Source: Strix aluco
Taxonomy: Eukaryota; Chordata; Aves; Strigiformes; Strigidae
Direction of reading: 5' to 3'
DNA: 64,000 nt
Assembly: GCF_031877795.1 (NCBI RefSeq)
Contig: NC_133971.1
Coordinates: 4,916,784-4,980,783 of the forward strand
Part shown: one piece after another, positions 1-13,300 of the stretch
Layout of the letters: each line of letters opens with the position of its first letter
Numbering within the stretch: the stretch's first letter is position 1
Position numbers and translations under genes: made by a program
The notes under the pieces: model-generated
Told to the model about the DNA's origin: nothing
Databases searched by the model: none
The model's input: only the letters and a program-made list of their open reading frames with translations

Positions 1-3000
1 GCAGCATAATTTGGTGTTACGACAGTAATGGATGTTGTCAGCTACAAAACCAGAACAGATCTGTAGTCTGATTAGGGGAAACAGTGTACACCCAGTCTCT
101 AGAACTGACCATTTTACTGAGGTTTTTTTGCAGTCTTGTCTGACAAGTTAGATCAAATTAGTAATACAATGTCCAACACCATCCACAAGAGTTTAAATAT
201 TTAATGTGAGGTGTAGGCGGGATTTTTGTGCTAGACTATAAAATTGAGATCCTCAAAACTCCTCCTTATTTTATAAACAGACGTAAAACCAGCAGAGATC
301 TTGGTCTGCCTGATTCTTACAGATCTTTAGACAGATAATGATCTATTTCTAGATGTACCTTGTAGTATTTCTCTCATGACAACACTGAGCAATTACCTTC
401 TTAAATGCCTCCAGGATCAACACATTAGGCATTGCTCCACCTAAGGGGCTGGATGTGAAAGGTAGTTTGTAGGTCTGAGACTGGGGTCTGCACAAGACAC
501 AACAGCCCTGTCAGCTCTTATCCATCATGAAAAAAAGTGGCTACTCTGTCTCAGATTGATTTCTCAGCATGTCCAACCCATCCCGATCACACTGAATTTC
601 TTCTTTCCATGAGGCTAAAGGAGGATGCTCATATGCATTTCACCTGGCAGGGATTTTGGATGCCAGACACCCCAGACATGCCCACCCCACCAAAATATTA
701 CAGCAGTATCCATTGATAGGCAGACAGTGGAAATCTGTTGTTAAAAGCAACAGTGTTTGACAAGGTATAAATCCTCTTCAGGTTCTGGTCTCCCAGCTGC
801 AGATGACCCTGGTAGCAGGAACTGGTGCTTGGACCTCTCCCTCCAGCACTGCACGTCTGTTTTTGCACAGAGAGGCAGCAAGCATCCTCATCTGCAAGGA
901 CCTGAAGTAGTGGATTGTTTTGTGTATATGTACTGCCCAAAATGCACTGCAGAATCTGCTTCAATAGGTCAGCTCTAGATTTAAAAGTGCCTGCTTTCTC
1001 ACACTAAAACAAATGTGTTCCCTGTGTTGGGAACGAGAAGTTTAGGGCTGAGGAAATTGAATTAGAAAAGCAGGTAGCAGAGCAGAAAGAGTGCATTGAT
1101 CAAATCAGCAAATCTACAACTAACTCGCGATTACACCCAGACTACCCACTGCTTGACTGCCCAAACTTCCCGCCATCTCCTAGGATTTGTAGGATTTGTA
1201 AACAAGTGTGGGTTTTATACGGAAACGTGGAAACAGAAACATATTGAAACTCTCGGCAAATTCCAGGGCTCAGAGATTTAACACAGGATCCAGCAGTAGT
1301 GGAGGCCCGGTCTCATGTTCATCTTACGAGAGCAAGCTCCCAGCTGGTGTATCCTGGCACAGCTCCAGTGAAAGCTGATGTATCCCAGCTGAGAGTCTCT
1401 TTTCCTGAATAAGTTTCCCTGTGCATTTTATAACACTGCTCAGACTGATTCCCAGCAACATTGCCTCTAGTGTCTTTTCTAACTAATTTCTAAGTATAAG
1501 GTCCAGAAGAGATGTTGAATACATCCTTGGCTCAGTCGCTGCTCTTTTCCCTTAATCGCTGATATTCAGTTGAAATGATGTAACTTATTATTTAGGAGTA
1601 ATTTGAGAACTCCCCCTTTCTCAGACAATAATTACTATATTGCATGTGCTGATATTAAAAGAATTAAAATAAGTAAATGTCTTTTTTACCCTGCTATCAG
1701 TGCTCATAGTGCTTGTTATTGCCAAAAAGGGAACACACCACAGACATAAAGCCAAGAATTTATTGTTATAATTGGAATCTTCACTGTCTTAGTAGTAAAT
1801 CTAAAAGGTTATGATTAGCCTAGATTACATTATTGCAGAAAAATAAAGGAAAATAAAATAGAGAATATTATTACATAAAAATCTCAGTTACAAAAAATAG
1901 TAACACTGTTTCAATATGATGAGATTTATTTTTCCTTCCTGCCTTTCTGATTTTTTGATTCGCCTTGGGGAAGCTATTTTGTATGTTTTCTAATATGTTT
2001 TTACACCCTGCTTTTTCTTCGTTGGTCTGTTATCCCATGTTGCATCCAAATTCATTGCTTATGATGAGTTTTACCGATGTTAAATACTGTTGCTTGTTCT
2101 CTTTGTTACCCCAGAAGCAGTTGCCCAGCTCCTGGGGTGCATTTCTTTAACTGACCATGGATGGGCTGTTCATAGCTGTGGGGTCTCCAATGCCAGCCTC
2201 TGCCTTGTCTCATACCACCCCACGACTTCTCTACACTGCATCCTCTGACTCCGTTGCTCTCCTACTGTGTCTGCACTCCTCGGCACCACACCATACGGTC
2301 ATAAATTTTTACGCTGCATTAGAGTAATAAATATCTCATTCTTCACAAAATAACTACCTCGTACTACTCACCTTACACAGAAACTGCGGTTACACTATAC
2401 AAAGATAAGCAAAAGTAAGACAAATTGACCATAGCCAACTGGTCATTAGAAAAATCGCTGTTAGGGCTAAACCAAGTTAAAACAAAGCTTTAGGCAGGTC
2501 AAGACAAAATGAAGCAAAGCAAACCTGACATGCCCCAGTCCTGCGGCCTTGCAAGTGCAGTATAAAGCCTGTGGACTGTTACTAGTGATAGCAATACTAT
2601 ATTTCCTGGGCTACAGGGCTGCAATAAATATAATCTCAGAAGGGGAGAGCGCTGTCAATAGCAATGGCTAAGTTTTCAGACAGAAACGTGATTCCCAAGC
2701 TAATAATAAATCTTTAACATTAGGCTTTTCCTCATTGTAAGCTTCAGGGCTTGTCTGTTAACAGAGATGGTAAATAATTCCCTTTTTCATTATTGACTTG
2801 AAAGTATTTCTAGCCTGTGATCATGTATCTCACATGGATGTACTGGTTTTGTTTTCCTTGTTTTGAATAATTTGGGTACTCGTTGTGAAGAGCACATAAC
2901 TGCATCGTTTTGATTTTGTTTCTTTCAACAGCTTTATAACCCCAGGAATATTTATAATTTAGCTGCTTGCTAGAAGGAAACCATTTAAGTGAACTGATTG

Positions 3001-4311
3001 ACAATAGCCTTTTCATTGCCCGTGCTCTCAGACAATAACCTTACAATACTTTTCCTTTCCTCAAGCAGACACCTAGATGTGTCAGGATTTCATGTCATGC
3101 CTACTGCTCATTTCAATTATTTTTTTTCTTATAATGTGCTTTTCTGTTTCAACATCATTTCCACTGTATCTTCCTGCCAGTCTTCATTACGCTTACTGCT
3201 GTACAAGGTAGGACCCAAGCACACTGCTGCTGTGATGAGCTGGCTGTCTCTGAGGAGCAAAGGTGGGCACTACTTCCTAAACACTGCACTACTCTCAGTT
3301 TTTGGAGTGCCTGATAAACAGTATGAAAATCTTCCATCTCTCAGACTGTCCCAGTGCTTTCTGCCAAAAGGTCTTTTTTAAGGCATAGACAGAGAACTGT
3401 CTTCCTCTCCAAGGTGTTGGTGGGATGCCCGTCAATTCTGACCGGTTTTGGATCAAACTCCATTGGAAAATCATTTCCATAAATGCTTACTTTAAGTGTT
3501 GTGTTTATAGTCAGTTCATAAATTTCTAATTAAAAATAAAAGCTTATTTTTTTTCCCTCCGATGTAAATGGCACCTGAATGAATTTAAAATTGTATAACC
3601 CCATCAAACTATTTAGCTAATTAAAGTGAGCCATTAAGGTTTTAAGAAGTCTAATTTTTTGCAGTGTTGTTAATAAGAGTACATTATCTGGCTCCCGAGA
3701 TGACATGAGACAATTTTCCATGTTTATTTTATGTCACTTTTCTACCTTATGAAGTACTCCTCTGGTAGTCTGCTCAGGATGAGTGTCTATGCACTTATCA
3801 TAATAACATTCGCACAAATTACAGTAATTCTGTCAAAATATTGAATACCTGATTACCTTGCATAAACTGACTCTGTGTATTGAAAACGTGTATGAATGCT
3901 AGATTTTGACACTGATTTCAACAGAAGATTTGACCATGTGGGTTAAGAGAAGATTGCCATATGCCTTGATACAAACGTAGTAGAGATGTCCTATCTGACT
4001 GAATTCTCCTCTCCATTCATCTATGCTGATGTATTTGACATCAATACTTAATTGTTGAATAGGTGAGTGAAAGTATTTCCTTGATTTTGTAACCTCCAGC
4101 TTTCCTGCAAGATAAGCCCTGATCCATCAGTCACCTCTATGAAGAAGGGTCCCCAGTCTCAACATGTCCATTGGGAAAGATGAATAGCATAACAAGAGAA
4201 AATAAATACTCCATTGGAAAACCTGCACATTTTACCTTAGCACAACAGTTTTAGAATTTAATTTCACTGAGGCTAAATAATGAAAAAAAGATTACATTAG
4301 ACATTTTTGTG

Positions 4312-4353
4312 AGTGCTTGGAAGTGTAAGAACATAAGTGCTTGGAAGCGTAAG
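4312..4353. repeat. Imperfect 18-bp direct repeat, two copies
   Basis: The unit agtgcttggaagTgtaag at 4312-4329 recurs at 4336-4353 with one change (T to C), a 24-bp period. It looks like a small local duplication; no function is evident. Confidence 0.7.
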
Positions 4354-5650
4354 CCCAGTTACACACTGAGCTCATATGTGGGGGAAGCCAGCGCAGTTCA
4401 TACCGAATCCTGTGCAGTGTCTATTTGGCATCAAATTTGCAGACTTAAAAGGGGTAATAGAGTGGCATGACTTTTGTTCAGTTCAGCAGAAGTTTGACAG
4501 AGTGCAGGGGGAAAGATAAGGCCTGAAAGAAGCGATAATTCGCTAACTCTACCCTGCCAGCCACTCCTGTCAGTAAACAAGACCTTACTTCCCTTTAAAC
4601 TTGAAGATGAGGGTAGTCTGAGTTTGTTCCTGTCTGCGCATTACACACGACGTGGTTGTGTTGATTTCCAGTTGTCCTTGGCAAAGAGAAAAAAGCTCTT
4701 CAAGGACCTTTTCTGACCTAGAAGAAATGACTACAGCTCAGTGGAAAGGGAAAATTATTTTCGACTTGTTCAGCTGCAAAAAGCATCAAACACCACTAAC
4801 AGTTTTGAAATAAAAGTAGCTGTAAAGACTTGTAGACAAAAACAAAACAGCTCTCACAAAAACTTCCCTGCCCCTGTTTTGTTGTAGTGAAACCAGAGTG
4901 AAGGGTGACATGAAGTACATGTCTCTTACGTTTTTCCTTTACAAAATTTTAAGTGTTGAGAAAGACTGTATTTAACAGAAGTCAAGAAGCGATTGCACTT
5001 TAGACCTGTCAACAATCTCAGACAAACTAAGAGCAATATTACAAGAGCACAGTTCTGCTGCTTTTTCGTCCTCCTTATCCACTTTCCCACAAGCATATTT
5101 TCTTACCAACTTCACTTGTCTTGCTTGCTCCTGAAAACATGTCAACACTTTAGCCTGTAGTGTAATCCTTGGAAAACATCAGGTTTTGTGAAAACTGTAA
5201 GCTCTGCACAGCTTGAGTCTCAAAAATCATCCAATTACTTAGGAAATGTCAAGTATTTCAAATCACAGATCAAACCCTCCTCAAAAAGTTAGCACACAAG
5301 CAAAAACACTGCAAATATGAGAACAGAGAACATGTCTTATTCAGAAATGATAAAATGTCAGCAGAACTTAGCAGGAGTAATGGCTCAATTAATAAACTGG
5401 GTAAAGCAGTTGGTTTATGGGACAGGCAGCTGAAAACCATTTACAACAATGTAATGTCCCCAACAATCAGCTGTTCATCAGCAAAGGGCACCAACCACAT
5501 ATTATAACAGCCAGTCATTAATTTCTAGCCTGATGTTAAACAGTGAAATGAAAATATGTCTTTACAACTATTTTGCTTTATTTGGTGGGAATGATTAATC
5601 ATATAAAGGCCTCTCAATCAGAAGAATGTCACCTGTTTAAAATTTATAAA

Positions 5651-5672
5651 ATGGGAAAACAAATTTTCCCAT
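5651..5672. repeat. Perfect 9-bp inverted repeat with 4-nt loop
   Basis: Arms ATGGGAAAA (5651-5659) and TTTTCCCAT (5664-5672) flank CAAA. A separate 12-bp palindrome ATGATTAATCAT lies just upstream at 5591-5602. Neither is linked to a gene; the surrounding 400 bp is rich in homeobox-like TAAT cores. Confidence 0.7.
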
Positions 5673-7578
5673 ATAAAAAAACCATTTATAATGAATCGAA
5701 TCAAATAAACTTATAATAAAGAATAAAAATCTACTTAAATTGAGCTAACAAAGTAATTATATAATAAAAGACATTTTATCTTTCAATTAATATGAACTAC
5801 ATGCATGTATTGGGCCTTTCTGAAACCCACTCAATCAAATGTCTATGCTACTCGGAATAGATTTGGTCTCAGGATTATGTTTTAAAGGTGATTCCTGCAA
5901 CTATTTGTAAATCATAAGAGCTTTTAACTTCATGGAGGCCTAAGATTTAACTCAAATCAGGACTTCTTGGGTGTTCTCATCTTGCTTTTTTTGGTTGTCT
6001 GCACTCTGGTCCAGTTGGCAATCTCTCATCTGTCCTCCTCCTCCCCATTTCTTTCTCCTCTACCTATTTGTTAAAGGTTTCTCACCACTGTGTCCAAGTA
6101 CAATCCATGTAAAGCATGTTAACAGTGGTGAAGTCCTTAGAGGACCTGATGGAAAATATTACCTTGTCTTTCTCTCAAGTTAAAGAAAGTTGCACCAGTA
6201 GGAATTCCTTCATACTATGAACACTGTTCTGTTTATGGTGCATAAGTTTATTAAGAAAAAAATTTTCCAGCATTGTCCAAAGATCGTCTGGGCTGAGTTA
6301 ATTTAATGATCACCTTTGGGAAATTAATTTTCTAACCAGATTCTTTAGCTCAAAAAACTTTGTCCTCATCTCTCCTAGGCTGCATTCTGAATCTTATGGG
6401 TGACAATCCTGCAAAAGAAAACTGCAGTAAAAACCACGCAGTATATGCTGATGGGTCATGCATTATACATGGAGAAAAATAGCATTGAATTCTGAAACCT
6501 TTCTTTAACTGAAAGAGTCTTATTCTATCATGGGGCAAGAGACTCTTCAATTCCAATTCAAGAGAACCTCTTTAGCAAATGTATTTTTCATCTACAGTGG
6601 TTCTCTACCAACCTGCCTGAAGCCAAGCTATATAACTCAGAACAGATGTGCAAATTCAGTTTGAATAATTAACTGCGGCAGCTGACGACCCTGTATTGCA
6701 ATGACTGTAGTCACTAAGTGTAAAAGTTCATAATAATAAGCAGAAGCAGTTTAGGGAAATTTGATTCCCTGCCAGAGCTGCGCACAAGGAGGAGAGGAGG
6801 CTCTCTGAAGTCTCTGAGTCAGTCACAGACCTGTAGAAACTGGGTTAATAAAGCACTCAGATGAGCGCTCTGAGGCAGGAACTGCTGTTCTAGAAAATTT
6901 GGGTCTGATGCATATTAGAGGTAAACATCTCTAATTTCACTAGAAAAGAACAATTCTGAAAGGACCAACAAGGACGGGTGGTATACATCTCTCTAAGCAA
7001 ACTCTGTCCCTTCTCTGATCTGACTTCTGTCCTAAGGAAGAAACACATATCTGGTAAATTTTAGACAGGAATTAGGAGTAAGATTAGGCTTCCTCCATTG
7101 CACTCAAACAGTTAAATCACTAGAGAACTTGGCCTTCTCAATCAAGTATGACAAGGAAACACACAGTGATGAATTCAGGGAAAAAATATAATTATCATAA
7201 GTAATTTGATATTAGTAAAATCCATAACAGTAACTTAAAACTCTATAATGATAAATCCCTGGTGTTTAGTGAACACTAATGGATGGAAGTTGTGATCAAA
7301 GCGATGTTGAAGCACCATGCAAAACTATACCCCACAGAATAGACTTACTTAATGCTACCAGCTTGTTTACAGACAAATTCTGTTAGTATTAGTGATAATT
7401 CCCTTTTGCAATCCACTCTATTGTAGGGACACATAGACTTTTATAAGTTGGTATGCCCCAAAACTGAAAAGTTCTGGGATGAGAAGGTGAAGACTGAAAT
7501 GGTAAAGTGTTGTACCATGTGCATTGAGAGCAGCAGCGTAGTGCCAGCAAGAAAACAGACAGGTCTTGTCTGTTATTG

Positions 7579-7601
7579 CCACCATTTAACGACTATGGTG
7601 G
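7579..7601. repeat. 7-bp inverted repeat
   Basis: Arms CCACCAT (7579-7585) and ATGGTGG (7595-7601) are separated by 9 nt. It lies about 75 bp before the SOX-like palindrome at 7675. No coding potential is recognised around it. Confidence 0.6.
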
Positions 7602-7674
7602 TCAAAATGTTAAAGCCATATGTCTATCCGTATTTGGGTTATATTGTTAGTATTATGGACATAAAATTAATGCC

Positions 7675-7693
7675 AACAATGTATTACATTGTT
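7675..7693. promoter_or_regulatory. Palindromic SOX-dimer-like site
   Basis: Perfect 9-bp arms AACAATGTA / TACATTGTT are separated by one T. Read as motifs this is AACAATG, 5-nt spacer, CATTGTT: two head-to-head SOX half-sites with a spacing of the kind reported for SOX9/SOX10 dimer sites. The sequence match is seen directly; any regulatory role is inference. Confidence 0.4.
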
Positions 7694-8318
7694 AGCACCA
7701 TTATTGTTGTACCGTCATTAAGAATACCATGACGGAAATGAAGAATAATTTTCCAATTATTTACATAGGGAACTATGTCATTACAAGCAGGGGAAAAACA
7801 AAAATAATAATGATTTTAAAATGAAATAATTTTCTTGCTTTTCGAGTCTTTTAAAATCTTTCTGCACACATAAACAACTACACAAATTGAGCTAACTATA
7901 ATTTATTTACTTTGTTCTGTTTCTACATAACAAACCTACTATATACTGTTATTAAAGACATCGCCTATGCACATTTTATAACCTTGTGCAAGAAGTTATT
8001 TAGACCTAGATAAAGTAAGTCCCTGGTATTGGAACATCTGAGGATAAAAACACAATTGTTCCTCAAAATTCACTTGCATAGAAGAAAGTAATATTTGACA
8101 TGAAAATCTATTACTGTTCTTTTCTTACTAAACTTTCTATGGCTAAAATGTCTTTAAAATAACGTATGCAGGTATGCAATGAAAATTTTGTGTAAATATA
8201 TTCCTATCTGTGAATTGTGTTAATGATTTCCCTTCACTGCATCTTTGATGATTTTCTGTTCATTTGTTGTTTGGTTTGTGTGACTGGTCACCAAAATTAG
8301 TTGCCACCATAGCTACTG

Positions 8319-8351
8319 TTAATCTTTAACTTTAATCTTTAACTAATCTTT
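8319..8351. repeat. Short tandem repeat, TTAATCTTTAAC unit
   Basis: Two perfect 12-mers (8319-8330, 8332-8343) with a 13-bp period are followed by a partial third copy. It is a tiny local tandem repeat with no recognised role. Confidence 0.6.
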
Positions 8352-10298
8352 CAGGTATAAAACTTGAAAATGTGAGCATTAATCCATACTTTAAAAGGGG
8401 TTAGCTTCTTGGTAACCCAATTCACTTTGTACAATTGTGGATGGAATTGCATTGATTTTCATGATGTTGCCAACACGTAATAGTGTGGAAATTGACTCCA
8501 GTGCTGAACTTTCTACTCCAGAGTGAGGAGGCACCAGGAGGATGTTGCTACCGGTACGGAATTTCTTTCCCAAGTGACTTCTAAAGTGTATCACACTAAA
8601 CTATGAAAAAACCTGTCATAATATTTTATTTATGATCTGAGAAAGGGCTTCATTCACTAACCTCTGACTTGAACAATTTTTATACTGACTGCTATAATTT
8701 GACCTCATACGTGAGACTACTTTACTGACTTAGAGATTCTGCTATGACAGAAAATGGCAAAGGTAACGGGAAATGAGGATAAATGGAGAAAACTCTCTGT
8801 GAGCTGTTAAAGAGAACTGAAGTAGATAAAAGAAGAGGATGGGAAGGAGAGTTGAAGGGAAGGGAGGAAATAATGTTAGTGAAATGTTACAGCCATAAAC
8901 AGAGCATAGCTAGAACTGTTAAAATAAATAGCAGTATTCATTCATGTTGGCAATGAATCCCAGCCAAACTAAACAGATCTAAGACCTTTAATCTTGATTT
9001 CTGTGGCACCACCTTGTTCTCCTCTCCAGCCTACAACTGCAATGCATCAAGCCTCCCTGGAAATTCACAGCTGCATTACGTCTGTCCAGCCTTCATCTTT
9101 CTCTGGACAAACACTTCTTTCAAAATTCAAAACACATCAAAGTCATCGTTCAGGACCCTGAGAGCCTTTTTTGTTTTCCTGTGCTTATTTGCACATGTTT
9201 GGCTGTATGAAGGGTGCTAGTTTTCATTCACTGAAGATGCTTTGTGAAATACAGAGCACACAATCTATTACATTGTAATGTGTTACAAGGACCAAATAAA
9301 CACCGTTGATTCTTTTCTTTTTCTTTTTCCTGTGAAACATGAGTATTAGATATGCTATTGTCTTCAAGGGTTTTTATTACCTTCCCTTTCACAGGTGTTC
9401 TTGGAATGAGAGAAAAGACATGTGTGCCCATGTTTCTGCTAGGACTGGAGATTCCGGGGTGACTAATGAGGCAAAAACTAAGTTAAGAGCCTTCAGTCAC
9501 TCACTGGACATCAATATCCATAACAACTTACAACCTGATTACCCTGACATCACAATGCGAATTTCACTGTAGTTGGTGCTGAAGTGAACAGCATCAGAAA
9601 CTCATGTGGAACTGAGAATCCAACCAAGAACTGAATATATATTTTATTCTTTTACTGAGATTTCTTTTAGACTCACTAAGATTGCTCAAAACATAACTCA
9701 TTTATTGCTGTGGTTTAAATAATTTCAATGCCATTCTGTTGCCTCCATCTCTGGCATCATCAGTTTCCCACATCATCCAAGTCACTCACATTGTTATGTT
9801 CTAATTTCTCCAAATTCTTCATTATGTCCTGTTATTAACAAATTGATGTGCACTGGTAGAGAAATCAGTACACGATGGTTTGTCCCATGTTTAACTTTCT
9901 TGAGGTGCCAGGAGAAACCTATGCAGTGAGCTGGGAATGAGGTCAAGCACCGCAGACTGGAATATTTCTATTAGCTATGAAATAAATTTCATTATTGATA
10001 ATAACTCCTAAGTTCATGTAGGCTCTATCTAGGTGATGTACTGCCACACTCTATAAAAAAATCATAGCTAAAGAATTAAAAGCCTATATATTATTTATAT
10101 TTGAATTACATTTCTGCATGATATTCAACCAGTCAGATCACTTCTATTCCTTACACTACATATATTGGCTTTTCTGAAAGCATGACTTATCAAATGACTC
10201 TGCCTACTTCACTTTCATTAGAATTTAATCTGTGGTAGTCCTGCTAATTCAGTGTTATAGTTGACTTCCAAGTCTGAAAAAAATTGCTTGGGTAGCTG

Positions 10299-10324
10299 TT
10301 TTTTTTTTTTTTTTTTTTTTTTTT
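10299..10324. repeat. 26-nt poly(T) tract followed by C5
   Basis: An uninterrupted T run passes into CCCCC. It could be the poly(A) tail of a minus-strand retroposed sequence or simple slippage. No recognisable retrocopy was found next to it. Confidence 0.8.
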
Positions 10325-13300
10325 CCCCCTGCTCTGTTCTTCAAATCAAGAAGCACAGGCAATATAGGATCCACATCTACAGTAAAGGCGCTATTCCTAC
10401 TCTCTGTCATAGCATTGTATGTTTTTACCGTTGTGGCCTAGGGTGGAAAGGATCCTAAAATGACCAAGGAGGTAGTGCAGATTTCTGGTCCCATGTCAAG
10501 ATGGGGTGGAAATTTGGTCTGGGTTCACCATCAAAACAGCAAAGCAAATTGCTCTGATGTATCAGCTGATTTTTCAGGTGTTTCCACTGCAAATGATTAA
10601 TGTTTCTGCAGACTCCTTAGCACCAAACAAAGCATTATAAATCACCTTCCTTCTTTTAGAGGCAATCTGAAAGATTTCAGCACAAGCTGTTCAAAGGACA
10701 GTCATAATTTTAGCAACAGGTTCATTTCAAACCCAAATCCTGAAATTCAAGAGACCAAGTTTAAGGTTCTTATGTTAGTGCAGCCATATATCATCAGGTG
10801 TTGCTTTCCTCTTAAGGAGTATGTTTTATTCCTTCTTTTGATTATACCTAAGAATTGAACCTGTTCAGTGTAATCTTTTTACCTGTGATAAGATAGCCAT
10901 TTAAGAAGCAAGTAAAACAGTGGTCTTTTAAACAAAGTTGGCAAGCACGAGTCACAAACATGAAATGACATGGCCCTGAGCCATGCATGTTCTTCACACT
11001 CTTTACTGAACTTGCAGTTTCTTATTGCATCCAAATATGAGTTCAACATTGAGACCTTTCTTGGATTTTGATTGTGAATACAGGACGCGAAGCAATGCAC
11101 AAACTGTATTCAACAAATCCATCCCTGAAGCTGTGAAATTCCTGGTCCCTTTTCCTCACAATTTCTGAAGCATGAAAAAACACCAGTAGCTGGGATCCTC
11201 TAACAAAAACAAATGAATTAACTGGGAACGGGCAACTATCATGGGAGTTAAATTATTCCAAGACATTTTTGTGGAGCATACTAAAAGGAGAACTCATGAA
11301 AAGCACCATACCTCCATAATAATTTAGGAACTTGAAAAGAAATCACCTCAGTCTCTTTATCTCTCTCTCTCTAAATTAATGGGCCTCTTTAGTCAAAGTA
11401 AACTGTTTCACTTACTTCCAAGGGGGTATCTGCAGATGTTGTGGACTATCCCAGAAGAAGCCTTTGAAGCCTGCTATAGACCTGTTAGATCACCAGAAAC
11501 CTTTTCAAATCAGTATGGGAAAAAGTTGAAAGTTAAGCAAAAAACCTCAGAAAGATAACCACACTTTACATGAGTCTCATGGAAACTATCATCCTGATGT
11601 GATAAGAGCTGCACCAGTCCTGTTTCCAGGAAGCTGCTGCTGTCCTGATTGCTGTTTTGGCAGAGACAGGTCCGGCAAGAGAAAAGTTATTTTTCTGCAC
11701 TCACACTGCATCAAGAACAGCGGCATTAAATCACAAGAGAGACTAAAAATGTTTCTGAGACCATATTTGAACCTATTCATCTACTTTCTTGTTTAGAAGA
11801 ATATGTTATGCATTTTGTAGAGGAACTGACTCTGTAGGGTCCAGTTCTTATTTTTCTTATGTATTACTCAGATGAGCATCTTATGATTTTAGGATTTGAT
11901 GCTTATATGTAGTACTTCATCACTACTATTGCACATGTCAGTCTTCATGGGACAGGTCTCCAATGTGTCATTTTCTCTGAAATATGAGTGTGAAAAGAAA
12001 GCAATTATAATTGTTTTGAAGTATGGTTGTTCCAGACAACTGTTGGTTCTTGTTTAAAGGGAAGTTTTTAAAGGTTAGTTTTTACTTATTTATGTAGCTC
12101 TTTTTTAAAATGCAACTTTCAGTTATCAAATTTATTTTAGTTTTCATAATTAAGAGAGGAATAGTTAAATGATTAAATTGTTTTGGGTAAACAGCTGCCA
12201 GATGGGCAAAAAATTGTTTCAGAAGACCATTTTTCAAACATCTGTCTCACTTAATCTTGACCTTTGCAAGAGGAGAAACACACTGCTCATAAGGATTGAA
12301 GTTGTTATGCTGCGTCAATTAAGCGAAAGGATTGGACACATTTGCAGATTATAGGGAATAGTGAAGCCTTGTGATGAATATGTGTTATTGTCAGGGCTAT
12401 TTTTTCAAAAGAACTTCATTAGAAAGTTGCTTTCTGACTTAGAAGGCTGGTAAGATAATTATTTGGAAAGCCCTATGAACCCAGTTCAAGCCACAGAGGT
12501 TCAAAATGCAGGCAACAATCCTCTACACCTTTTCTTTCTTAAAATACATATCTGTTTTTTATGGCTGAATATTTCAGGCTTTTTAACACACAGAAAAAGA
12601 AAAAAAATGTTCTGTCTTACTCCATGGATTTCATGTTTCTTCACAAGAATTGAAAAAGGAGAGATTTAAGTGTCTCTATAGGCTCTGCACTACACCACAT
12701 ACAGCCCGTGTGTTAAATAAAAACTTACAAAATCCCGATGAATGGCTTCAATAAAGATGCATGTGGTGTTAGATCTGTATAGTGCAATCTCTCTTGTATC
12801 TTTGTTGGATTTTCCCTAACTTTCCCACAATCCATTTTATAGAAATGACCTAATTTTCCTTTCCTTTCTCATCGTGTAACGTTGTTGCAATGATCCAGCT
12901 GTTCACCAGAAGTGCAGGAGCTAATGATCTGGTCCTTATGGGTTATGTATATCACCTGTATAGTGTAGACATACATCCTATAGAAATACCCTCTGTATTA
13001 AGACAGACAGAGGCTTGCGGATGGCCAGCTGATGTTTGACTATGCAAGTATTTTGTTTGCTAGGTTATCTCTCCCGTCTTAATATTTTAGATAACCTATA
13101 TAGGCCTGAGATGAATTCAGAAGAAAACCTCTATGTGAAAATTTAAGAAAGGTATATCAGGTGTGATGGTTTCTTTGTCTTTATCTCTAAATGTTTCACT
13201 CTCATATACTGAAATATTGACACCAGGTGCAAGAGTACCATCTCACACAAATAAAAAGAAAGTTTCTGACTTGGATCTACATATTCCTTTATTGTTCTCC

